30,102 nt of DNA from contig CAYUYM010000017.1 of the NCBI GenBank assembly GCA_964449305.1, forward strand, positions 1 through 30,102. The letters run 5' to 3'. Positions 16,316 through 23,699 of the stretch are shown piece after piece (position 1 is the stretch's first letter; each line of letters begins with the position of its first letter). A program made the translations under genes and the position numbers. The notes below the pieces were generated by a model that had not been told where the DNA came from, made no database searches, and saw only the letters and a program-made list of their open reading frames with translations. Source of the stretch: CAYUYM01 sp964449305 (GTDB taxonomy: Bacteria > Bacteroidota > Ignavibacteria > SZUA-365 > CAYQST01).

Positions 16316-18624
16316 ACACCACGCACCTCCCCGCACCATGGTTCCGGCATCTGATCACCGGAGCGATGATCCCGGTGCTGCTCATGCTTCCCGCCTGGAC
16401 AATGCCCGGACAACACCGGGAAGCCGCAACAACGGCAGCCACCGTGATGAAGGTGCCGGACACCGGGCAGACAACGGATTACACCGCGACGCCCGGCGAG
16501 GATTCGGACTACCTCATCAATGCGCCGACGTACACCGTGCATGCCGACGGCACCGTGACGGACAACATCACCGGTCTGATGTGGCAACGGATCGATGGCG
16601 GGGAGATGACGCGCCGCGCCGCCGCGACGTACTGTGACACGCTGACGCTGGGAGGGTATGGCGACTGGCGCCTGCCGAAGGCGGGCGAGGTGTTCGTGCT
16701 GCTGAATCATGACAAGGTGAATCCCGCGCTTGACGTCGCCGCGTTCACGAAGACGACGGCGGAGTACTGGTGGGCGGAGGAGGGCCGCGCGGATGACGGC
16801 ACGCGCGTGTGGGCGGCCAATGCCGGCGGCGGCATCGGCGCGCATGCCGTGTCCGAGACCATCAGCGCGGGGGGGACGCGTCGCTTCCATGTCCGCGCTG
16901 TGCGGGTGCCATCGACGCAGGCGGCCGTGCCAACGCGGTTGGTGCGTCAAGCCGACGGGACGGTGCACGACATGGCCACCGGCCTGATGTGGCAGCAGGT
17001 GGAGCCATCCGCGACCATGCCCTGGGATGCGGCCCTTCGGTATGGTGACACGCTGTCGCTTGGTGGATACCGCGATTGGCGGCTGCCGAACATCAAGGAG
17101 CTGCAGTCCATCAACGATCCGGGACTTGTGCGCCCGTCGCTCGACACGGCCGTGTTCCCGAACGCCGCATCGGCCAGGCACTGGTCCTCCACCACGCAGT
17201 GCAATTCCACCGGGCGGGCATGGTATCTGGACACGGAGTTCGGCATCGTGACCTACAGTGACAAGACGACGGCGATGCATGTGCTGTGCGTCCGCGGCCC
17301 GGTGGCAACCGACAGTCTGGCGATCAGGGAGGTGGCGATTCCGGGCGGAGAGTTCGCCATGGGCGACCATCACGGGTTTGTGGATCCGAGCCATCCGAGC
17401 GACGAGTTGCCGGTGCACACCGTGCGTGTCAGCTCCTTCGTGATGGCCGCGACCGAGATGACCAACCGCATGGCGGCCGATCTGTGGAACAGCGCTGCTG
17501 CTGCGGGACTCATCGAGGTGCGCGGCGGATGCGTGTATCTGCGCGGAGGAACGGACACGCTTGCATACCTCAACACCCATGCGTCCTATTCCAGCATCGG
17601 ACATGACGGGACGCGATTCTCGGTGGTCGATTTCCGCGCCGATCATCCGGTGGTGGGCATCATGTGGAAGGGTGCGGCCCTGCTGTGCAACATGGCGAGC
17701 CGTGCCACGGGGCTGCAGGAATGCTACGCGACATCCACATGGAGCTGCAGTTTCACCGCGACGGGCTACCGCCTACCGACGGAGGCGGAGTGGGAGTATG
17801 CCGGACGCGGCGGACGCACGGCACCCTATCAGATCTACCCCACGGGGGACGTGATCAACAGGAGCGCGGTCAATCTTCCGCAATCCGGCGATCCCTATGA
17901 GACCGGGCCCGTGCCGAACACCACGCCGGCCGGCTTTTATGACGGGACGCTGAAGCAGAAGTCCGTCTACAACTGGCCCGGCGCGATGACGACCTATCAG
18001 ACCGCCAGTGGTGCGAACGACTTCGGACTGTATGACATGCAGGGCAACGTGTGGGAGTATGTCAACGACTGGTACGGGCAGAAGTACTACGAAGGCAGTC
18101 CCGTGGATGATCCCACCGGCCCGACCAGCGGGTTCATCATGCCCGACGGCAGACCGTACCGCGGCATGCGCGGCGGCAACTGGTACAACGGTCTGACCAC
18201 GAACGGCGTCAACGACGGGCACTCGCGTGTGGCCAACCGGAACCCGTCGTACTACCGTGGACCGCAGGATCCCAACCATCCGTACTACCACATCGGCTTT
18301 CGTATGGTTCGGCGGTCGTCGACACCCACGGGGGTGGACGAGACCGAAAGGACGGCACCCGGAACGTTCCGTCTGCATCCGAATCATCCGAATCCGTTTT
18401 CCACGGTGACCAGCATTGTCTACGACGTCCCCGCCGCGTCTCCGGTGCGGGTGACGATCATCAACACGCTCGGACAGACGGTCGCAACGCTTGTGGACGG
18501 GCTGGCGCAGGCCGGAATCCATGCGGTGCGGTTCGACGCGCACGGTCTGGTCAGCGGTGTGTATTACTGCCGTTATGAGACTGCGGGCCACATCGAGGCC
18601 CGTCCCCTGCTGCTCGCACGATAG
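16312..18624 (+). CDS. Exported double-DUF1566 and SUMF1/FGE-like protein with T9SS sorting domain
   Basis: A mosaic exported protein of 770 residues. After a signal-like segment (about 11-30) come two DUF1566 (Lcl C-terminal-like) repeats: GTVTDNITGLMWQ to GGYGDWRLP at about 80-200, and GTVHDMATGLMWQ to GGYRDWRLPN at about 215-330. A SUMF1/formylglycine-generating-enzyme-like C-lectin fold follows at about 338-668 (IPGGEFAMGD, YRLPTEAEWEYAGRGG, YDMQGNVWEYVNDWY, MRGGNWYNG, IGFRMVR), then a T9SS sorting domain (about 685-770, PNHPNPF). In true FGE the two catalytic cysteines lie just after the GG(S/N)W motif; here that stretch is NGLTTNGVNDGHSRVANRN with no Cys, so sulfatase activation is unlikely. 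A ligand-binding or structural role is more probable. ATG 16312 overlaps the preceding stop (ATGA). Confidence 0.88.
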   Translation: MNTTHLPAPWFRHLITGAMIPVLLMLPAWTMPGQHREAATTAATVMKVPDTGQTTDYTATPGEDSDYLINAPTYTVHADGTVTDNITGLMWQRIDGGEMTRRAAATYCDTLTLGGYGDWRLPKAGEVFVLLNHDKVNPALDVAAFTKTTAEYWWAEEGRADDGTRVWAANAGGGIGAHAVSETISAGGTRRFHVRAVRVPSTQAAVPTRLVRQADGTVHDMATGLMWQQVEPSATMPWDAALRYGDTLSLGGYRDWRLPNIKELQSINDPGLVRPSLDTAVFPNAASARHWSSTTQCNSTGRAWYLDTEFGIVTYSDKTTAMHVLCVRGPVATDSLAIREVAIPGGEFAMGDHHGFVDPSHPSDELPVHTVRVSSFVMAATEMTNRMAADLWNSAAAAGLIEVRGGCVYLRGGTDTLAYLNTHASYSSIGHDGTRFSVVDFRADHPVVGIMWKGAALLCNMASRATGLQECYATSTWSCSFTATGYRLPTEAEWEYAGRGGRTAPYQIYPTGDVINRSAVNLPQSGDPYETGPVPNTTPAGFYDGTLKQKSVYNWPGAMTTYQTASGANDFGLYDMQGNVWEYVNDWYGQKYYEGSPVDDPTGPTSGFIMPDGRPYRGMRGGNWYNGLTTNGVNDGHSRVANRNPSYYRGPQDPNHPYYHIGFRMVRRSSTPTGVDETERTAPGTFRLHPNHPNPFSTVTSIVYDVPAASPVRVTIINTLGQTVATLVDGLAQAGIHAVRFDAHGLVSGVYYCRYETAGHIEARPLLLAR

Positions 18625-18660
18625 TGCGGGACGGCACAATCCAGCCATCGAGGAACAGCC

Positions 18661-20376
18661 ATGATCTTCCCCACGCGAACATTCATCATCACGATTGTCG
18701 GTCTGATGCTGTCGGCCCACGCCGTCCAGTCGCAGACGCGCACACTTGGTCTCATCGCACACGACGCATCGAAGGCGTGGAACGGGTACACGCTGTTCGC
18801 GCCGAAGCACTATTCGTCAACCTACCTGATTGACAATGAGGGCAGGCTGATCCATGAATGGACCGGCTCCAGATACGAACCTGGACAATCGGTGTATCTG
18901 CTCCCCAGCGGCAACCTGTTGCGCACCTGCATGACCAAGGGGCCGTTGAGCACCGGCGGTGGCGAAGGAGGGCGGCTGGAGGAATATGACTGGAACAGCA
19001 ATCTCGTGTGGGAGTATGATTACTCCACTGCCGCCTACATGCAGCACCATGATGTGCGGCCGCTTCCCAACGGCAACATCCTGCTTCTTGCCGTCGAGAA
19101 GAAGACGCTCGCCGAATGTCTGGCCGCAGGCTTCGATCCGACGAAATTCCAGGCGGATGTCACGAGGGCGGGCTACCTCGTCCCCGAGTATGTGGTGGAG
19201 ATCATGCCGGTCAGGCCGAAGGGCGCAACGGTGGTCTGGGAGTGGCACGTGTGGGACCACCTCATTCAGGACAATGATGCGACCAAGGCGAATTACGGTG
19301 TCGTTTCCGAGCATCCCGAACTCATCGATGTGGACGGTGACGGCAAGAACATCCCGAGCTTCTGGAACCATGCCAATGCCGTGAACTACAATGCCAGGCT
19401 GGATCAGGTCATGATCAGCTGCCGGAACAACAGCGAGGCGTGGGTGATCGATCACAGCACCACCACTGCGGAGGCCACGGGACACAAAGGCGGGAAGCGG
19501 GGCAGGGGTGGTGATCTCCTGTACCGCTGGGGCAACCCGACCTGCTACAAGCTGGGCACCACCAGGGACCAGCTGCTCTATCAGCAGCATGACACCCAGT
19601 GGATCGAGGAGGGGTGTCCCGGAGCAGGCAACATGATCTGCTTCAACAACGGCCTCGGGCGCAATTACAGCACGGCGGATGAATGGACTCCGCCGGTTGA
19701 CGCCGATGGCAACTACACGCGTGTCGCGGGCAAGCCATTCGGCCCGACGGCATTGACGTGGACCTTCAAGGCCTCTCCGCCGTCATCCATGTTTGCCGAG
19801 GCGATCTCCGGAGTGCAGCGCCTGCCCAACGGCAACACGCTGATCGACGACGGTGTGCACGGGACCTTCCTCGAAGTGACCACGACGGGCGAGGTGGTGT
19901 GGAAGTACATCTGTCCCGTTGAAACGACCGGCCCCCTGCACCAGGGCGACACGACATCCAACGATCCGGCGAGGGCCGGAGAAAAGATGAACGCCGTGTT
20001 TCGCGTCACGCGATATCCATTGGATTATGCGGGTCTTGCCGGCAGGGATCTCACTCCCGGAGCCCCCGTTGAGCTGTATCTGACCGGGGTCGACGACGGG
20101 CCGACCGTGGCGGAGGGTCTGTCGTTGCAGCAGAACCATCCGAATCCATTCAACCCGGGCACCCGGGTCACGTTCACCATGTCGTCCGCCAGGTCGGTGC
20201 GTCTGACAGTGGAGGACGGTCTCGGCCGCATCGTGGCCGTGCTTGCGGACGGCATGCACACAGCGGGTGAACACACGGTGTCGTGGAATGCCCAGGGTCT
20301 GCCGTCGGGCATGTACACGATCAGGCTGGGCTCCGGCACCCTGGTGTGCACACGCCGGGCCGTCGTGCTGAAGTAG
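18661..20376 (+). CDS. Exported arylsulfotransferase (ASST)-family protein with T9SS sorting domain (copy 1)
   Basis: Arylsulfotransferases of this family are beta-propellers that move sulfate between phenolic esters and phenols without PAPS, through a sulfo-histidine. The 571-residue protein has a signal peptide (1-25, ending VQSQ), propeller strands such as YLIDNEGRLIHEW and LPSGNLLRTC, then HHDVRPLPNGNILLLA (129-144). The central motif NHANAVNYNARLDQVMISCR (H237, R255) is followed by VIDHS, and QQHDTQW puts a further His at 310; these are the expected active-site His and Arg positions. A T9SS sorting domain (about 487-571, QQNHPNPFN) ends the protein. GAGGAA precedes ATG 18661, 36 bases after the previous stop. 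The family call is firm; whether it transfers sulfate, and to what, is not shown by sequence. Confidence 0.85.
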   Translation: MIFPTRTFIITIVGLMLSAHAVQSQTRTLGLIAHDASKAWNGYTLFAPKHYSSTYLIDNEGRLIHEWTGSRYEPGQSVYLLPSGNLLRTCMTKGPLSTGGGEGGRLEEYDWNSNLVWEYDYSTAAYMQHHDVRPLPNGNILLLAVEKKTLAECLAAGFDPTKFQADVTRAGYLVPEYVVEIMPVRPKGATVVWEWHVWDHLIQDNDATKANYGVVSEHPELIDVDGDGKNIPSFWNHANAVNYNARLDQVMISCRNNSEAWVIDHSTTTAEATGHKGGKRGRGGDLLYRWGNPTCYKLGTTRDQLLYQQHDTQWIEEGCPGAGNMICFNNGLGRNYSTADEWTPPVDADGNYTRVAGKPFGPTALTWTFKASPPSSMFAEAISGVQRLPNGNTLIDDGVHGTFLEVTTTGEVVWKYICPVETTGPLHQGDTTSNDPARAGEKMNAVFRVTRYPLDYAGLAGRDLTPGAPVELYLTGVDDGPTVAEGLSLQQNHPNPFNPGTRVTFTMSSARSVRLTVEDGLGRIVAVLADGMHTAGEHTVSWNAQGLPSGMYTIRLGSGTLVCTRRAVVLK

Positions 20377-20439
20377 CATCGGACAAGGGCCGGCGTGCCT
20401 CATCACGCAGGCATGTGGCCGCAGTCGACGAGATCATGC

Positions 20440-20460
20440 CGTGCCGCCCAGCCCGGCACG
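20440..20460 (+). other. Hairpin between the two arylsulfotransferase genes
   Basis: A 7-bp perfect stem CGTGCCG/CGGCACG with loop CCCAGCC. There is no T run after it, so it is a poor terminator; it could be an RNA processing or stability element that sets relative expression of the two genes. Confidence 0.4.
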
Positions 20461-20546
20461 AACGACCGACCAGGAGGCCGCTGAACGAGGAACCGACGGA
20501 CTTGTTGAACCATCCCTGATCACTGCCAACCGGAAGGAAGGACATC

Positions 20547-22382
20547 ATGAAACCATGCACATCACTCACCCTGTTGCTGCTCATCATCGGCATCTCCGTG
20601 TCCTTTGCCCAGGGGACGAATCCTGTGGACGGGACGGCAGGTTTGTTCCAGGAGACCGAGCTGCGCTTCTGGGACAGCACCAGAACGTGGAACGGCTACA
20701 CGCTCTTTGCGGCGAAGGGGACCCACCTCATCGACATGGAGGGGTACGTCATCAAGAAATGGGACGGCGGCACCAATCCGCGCTTCCTGGACAACGGCAA
20801 CATCCTTGACGCCAGCAAACCCGATCCCAGCGGATTCAACGGCTTCGTCGAATATGACTGGAACGGCACCACGGTGTGGACGTATACGGAATCCCGGACC
20901 AACTACGCCCCGCATCACGACTGGGTTCGGATCTTCAACAAGAAGCTGGGTGCCTGGACCACGCTGTACATCGCGAACAAGACCGTGACGCAGGAGCAGG
21001 CGATTGCCGCGGGGTGCAACCCGGCCAACGGCCCGTACAACGGGGCCCAAGTGGATGCCATTGTCGAAGTGGACATGAACAAGAACATCGTCTGGGAATG
21101 GTGGTTCTTCGACCACGCCATCCAGGACTTCGATGCATCGAAGGCCAACCATGTCGGCACGGGCAGGACCATCAAGGATCATCCCGGAAGGATCAACATC
21201 AACATGACCGGCAAGCCGCTCCGCAAGGACTGGCTGCACTGCAACTCGATCGATTACAACGACTCGCTTGACCAGATCGTGATCAACAGCGTGCACGGCG
21301 AATTCTACGTGATCGATCACGGCAACACGTTCATCGCCAACGATGCCGCAGGGAGCATCGCCCTGGCCGCCTCGAGCGCCGGGGATTTCCTGTACCGCTT
21401 CGGTGATCCGGCACGGTATGGACAGGGTGATCCGCCGTCCATCCTCACCGACCCGTTGCAATCCACTCCCGGGCACAAGCAGATCGGCGGGTCGCACGAC
21501 GTGCACTGGATAAGGCCGGGGCTTCCCGGCGCCGGCCACTTCCTGATCTTCAACAACGGCGAATACATGTACGAGCACGCCTCGCAGTCCTATGTCGTCG
21601 AGGTCGATCCGTATCGTGACTCCAATGGCGTGAGCACCGGGAAATACGTGAACCCGCCAGACGCCGGATACCACCAGCTGAAATCGACGAACAAGGATTC
21701 TTTCAAGCAGACGCGTCTGGTATCGAACCAGACCGTGTGGATGTACAACTCCAGGAACAGCGTGAACTTCTTCAGCACGATCGGGTCAGGTGCCCAACGC
21801 CTGCCCAACGGCAACACGCTGATCTGCTCCGACACGGATGGCGATCTGTTCGAGATCACCCATGCCGACACCGTCGTCAACACGAAGATCGTGTGGAACT
21901 ACATCAACCCGGTCACCGCAGACGGTATCAAGCGGGTGATCGTCGATCCATGGCCGATGTACAACTCGGTGTTCCGCGCCTATCGGTACACGACGGATCA
22001 TCCCGCCCTCAAAGGCCGGACGCTCCAACGCGGACAGACGATCACAGGCAGGATGCCGGACTACCTCGCTCCGGAGGATATTCTCGCATCGACGGATGCG
22101 CGCCTCACCGGTGTTCCGCAGCAGCCGGTCCTGCATCAGAACCATCCCAATCCGTTCAATCCGACGACGACCATCAGCTTCGAGCTGCCCGGCATCACGC
22201 ACGCACGGATCGACATCGTGTCGACGCTCGGCCGGATTGTGGCCACCCCGGTGGACGGGTGGCTTGGTGCCGGGGAACACCATGTGGAATTCGATGCCGC
22301 GAGCCTGCCGTCCGGCGTCCACCTGTTCCGCCTTGTCGCCGGCGGGACCACCATCACCCGCAGCATGGTGGTGCAGAAATGA
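20547..22382 (+). CDS. Exported arylsulfotransferase (ASST)-family protein with T9SS sorting domain (copy 2)
   Basis: A 611-residue paralogue of the preceding gene: signal peptide (1-22, ending SFAQ), ASST propeller (about 45-510) and T9SS sorting domain (531-611, QNHPNPFNPTT). It shares TWNGYTLFA, HHDWVRIF, a VWEWWFFDHAIQDFDASKANH block, HCNSIDYNDSLDQIVI (H231) and SHDVHW (H317). Where copy 1 reads MISCRNN, copy 2 reads VINSVHG, so the Arg that lines the active site in copy 1 is replaced. It may have a different substrate or be catalytically altered. The strong ribosome binding site GGAAGGAAGG lies just before ATG 20547. The 170-base gap before it contains a weak hairpin (20440-20460) but no clear promoter, so it may or may not be in the same transcript. 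Confidence 0.85.
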   Translation: MKPCTSLTLLLLIIGISVSFAQGTNPVDGTAGLFQETELRFWDSTRTWNGYTLFAAKGTHLIDMEGYVIKKWDGGTNPRFLDNGNILDASKPDPSGFNGFVEYDWNGTTVWTYTESRTNYAPHHDWVRIFNKKLGAWTTLYIANKTVTQEQAIAAGCNPANGPYNGAQVDAIVEVDMNKNIVWEWWFFDHAIQDFDASKANHVGTGRTIKDHPGRININMTGKPLRKDWLHCNSIDYNDSLDQIVINSVHGEFYVIDHGNTFIANDAAGSIALAASSAGDFLYRFGDPARYGQGDPPSILTDPLQSTPGHKQIGGSHDVHWIRPGLPGAGHFLIFNNGEYMYEHASQSYVVEVDPYRDSNGVSTGKYVNPPDAGYHQLKSTNKDSFKQTRLVSNQTVWMYNSRNSVNFFSTIGSGAQRLPNGNTLICSDTDGDLFEITHADTVVNTKIVWNYINPVTADGIKRVIVDPWPMYNSVFRAYRYTTDHPALKGRTLQRGQTITGRMPDYLAPEDILASTDARLTGVPQQPVLHQNHPNPFNPTTTISFELPGITHARIDIVSTLGRIVATPVDGWLGAGEHHVEFDAASLPSGVHLFRLVAGGTTITRSMVVQK

Positions 22383-22398
22383 TGTCTGTGCGTTGGAC

Positions 22399-22424
22399 TG
22401 CACGGCCACTGCCGTGCAAGTTGT
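22399..22424 (+). terminator. Probable terminator of the exported-protein operon
   Basis: An 8-bp perfect stem TGCACGGC/GCCGTGCA (22399-22406 and 22411-22418) with loop CACT, followed by AGTTGT. It lies 16 bases after the last stop. The T tail is weak, but the position between convergent genes fits. Confidence 0.55.
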
Positions 22425-22536
22425 GAAGTAACCCGCATCCGCCTCATGACACCAGTGCCCACCGCCGCACATGGTGGCGCGATCACCTCGGTCCGTGCTC
22501 TCCGTGGCATGACACACGCCGTTGGAGTCGTCGTCC

Positions 22537-23412
22537 TCACCGGTCCCTGGTGGCGTGCCTCGTCGCGGGATGCGGAATGTCGGTGGTGAACGTCCCCGCA
22601 TGCGACTCGATGGCTGTCTGGACATCCTTCGCGACGGCGCTCAGGAAATCGTATCCGGTGGAGGCCTCGATGCGATCCACCGTGGTCTGGTAGGTGTCCC
22701 AGGTGTCGCTGCGCACGCCGGCGATGTTGGGGATCATCGCGGCGTAGACCGGTGTCGACGTGGTCACGTCGCGCAGACCCTGTCCGCGTTCCAGCACCAC
22801 CACAATTTTCCAGCAGGAATCCGGGATGGCCACCACGTTGCCCACCGTGCGGCCGGTGTGGAACACGCCACCGGCGATGATGAACAATTCATGGTTGTGT
22901 TTCTGGCAGAGGTCCTGACACCAGTACTCGAGGTTCAGCCACACGCCCTGATTCATGTCCGGGGCCTGTGGCAGGATGTTCGAAAGATAGAAGGTGGAGA
23001 CGTTGTCGGTGCCGCTGCGTGTGCGTTCCTCGCTGCGGACAAGGTGCCCGCGGTCGTAGCCGGAGTTCGTGTAGTCGCCGGTCCTGGGGTGGTACCACTG
23101 GGCCGGCAGGTCGGGGTCGGGGAGGAAGGAGCCGGAACGCTCCGCATCACCGTACCACGCGGCATTGAGATTCCAGCTCACCCAGTTGGCGGCGTTGCGT
23201 ATGCCGCTGTACGAAAGCTGGTACTGTGTGCGTCTGATGATGAAGTCGTCGTCGGCGTTGCCATCGATCGGAACGCCAAGCGCCACATGGATGGAGAGCG
23301 AGTCGGTCACCGGTGTCGTCGGTGTGTCGGGGGATGTCGGGCTGGTGGAATCCGGGGATCCGCAGCCGAGGATGACCACCGCCAGCATGACGGGGAAGTG
23401 AGTGAGCTTCAT
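22537..23412 (-). CDS. Secreted DNA/RNA non-specific endonuclease (NUC1/NucA family), lipoprotein
   Basis: A beta-beta-alpha-metal nuclease that cuts single- and double-stranded DNA and RNA outside the cytoplasm. The 291-residue protein starts with a lipoprotein signal (lipobox LGC, Cys at residue 17) and a Ser/Thr/Pro-rich linker (20-40). The catalytic block is YDRGHLVRSEE, with general base H123, followed by LSNILPQAPDMNQGVW with the metal-ligand N153; this is the DRGH and N-x-x-x-W arrangement of Serratia/Anabaena-type nucleases. The usual domain length is kept and no essential residue is missing. Likely roles are nutrient nucleic acid degradation or competition. No inhibitor gene of the NuiA type is seen nearby, which fits an exported enzyme. 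AGGA precedes the start codon at a suitable distance. Confidence 0.93.
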   Translation of the reverse strand: MKLTHFPVMLAVVILGCGSPDSTSPTSPDTPTTPVTDSLSIHVALGVPIDGNADDDFIIRRTQYQLSYSGIRNAANWVSWNLNAAWYGDAERSGSFLPDPDLPAQWYHPRTGDYTNSGYDRGHLVRSEERTRSGTDNVSTFYLSNILPQAPDMNQGVWLNLEYWCQDLCQKHNHELFIIAGGVFHTGRTVGNVVAIPDSCWKIVVVLERGQGLRDVTTSTPVYAAMIPNIAGVRSDTWDTYQTTVDRIEASTGYDFLSAVAKDVQTAIESHAGTFTTDIPHPATRHATRDR

Positions 23413-23461
23413 GGGGAATCGTCCTGCGAGGTGCGAGGGGGGAAGCCTGTGACGCGATCAG

Positions 23462-23477
23462 CCGCCGTTTGCGGCGG
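23462..23477. repeat. Inverted repeat upstream of the nuclease gene
   Basis: A perfect 6-bp stem CCGCCG/CGGCGG with a TTTG loop, about 50 bases before the nuclease start, on its 5' side. It could form in the nuclease leader RNA. No T run follows on either strand. Confidence 0.4.
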
Positions 23478-23624
23478 GAAACCGATGCATCGAAGCACCT
23501 GATGCGTCCGTGCCGCTTCGAGGGAGATGCCGCGGGGCGTGCGAGGGGTGATCAGGCGGGCGCGTCCAATATCATCATGGTGGATGCGAATTCCAAGGTT
23601 CCAGCCTGGATGGTCCCAGACACC

Positions 23625-23651
23625 GCGCCCCGGCGGGCGAGGCCGGGGCGC
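23625..23651. repeat. 10-bp perfect inverted repeat between minus-strand genes
   Basis: GCGCCCCGGC (23625-23634) pairs with GCCGGGGCGC (23642-23651), loop of 7. Together with the hairpin at 23670-23691 it lies immediately downstream of the propeller lipoprotein gene. The very stable stem could protect or end that transcript, though no T tail follows. Confidence 0.5.
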
Positions 23652-23669
23652 AGAGGGTGATGTCCAACG

Positions 23670-23691
23670 ATCCGGGGCCGGGCCCCCGGAT
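23670..23691 (-). terminator. Probable terminator of the ECF/anti-sigma/propeller operon
   Basis: ATCCGGGG/CCCCGGAT, an 8-bp perfect stem with a 6-base loop, begins 9 bases after the stop codon of the minus-strand propeller gene. The following bases on that strand are only slightly T-rich (CGTTGG). Confidence 0.5.
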
Positions 23692-23699
23692 GGTGCATG

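Noticed and set aside
13205..16339. Minus-strand open frame of 1044 codons across both phosphoesterase genes
   Set aside because: A shadow of two well-supported plus-strand genes in GC-rich DNA; it is His/Arg-rich, has no domain pattern and no signal.
16312..18624. Annotation as formylglycine-generating sulfatase activator
   Set aside because: Catalytic cysteines are missing after the GGNW motif and no sulfatase is present nearby.
22522..23502. Plus-strand open frame of 326 codons opposite the nuclease
   Set aside because: The minus frame has a lipobox and the full DRGH nuclease motif; the plus frame is Gly/Val/Arg-rich without features.
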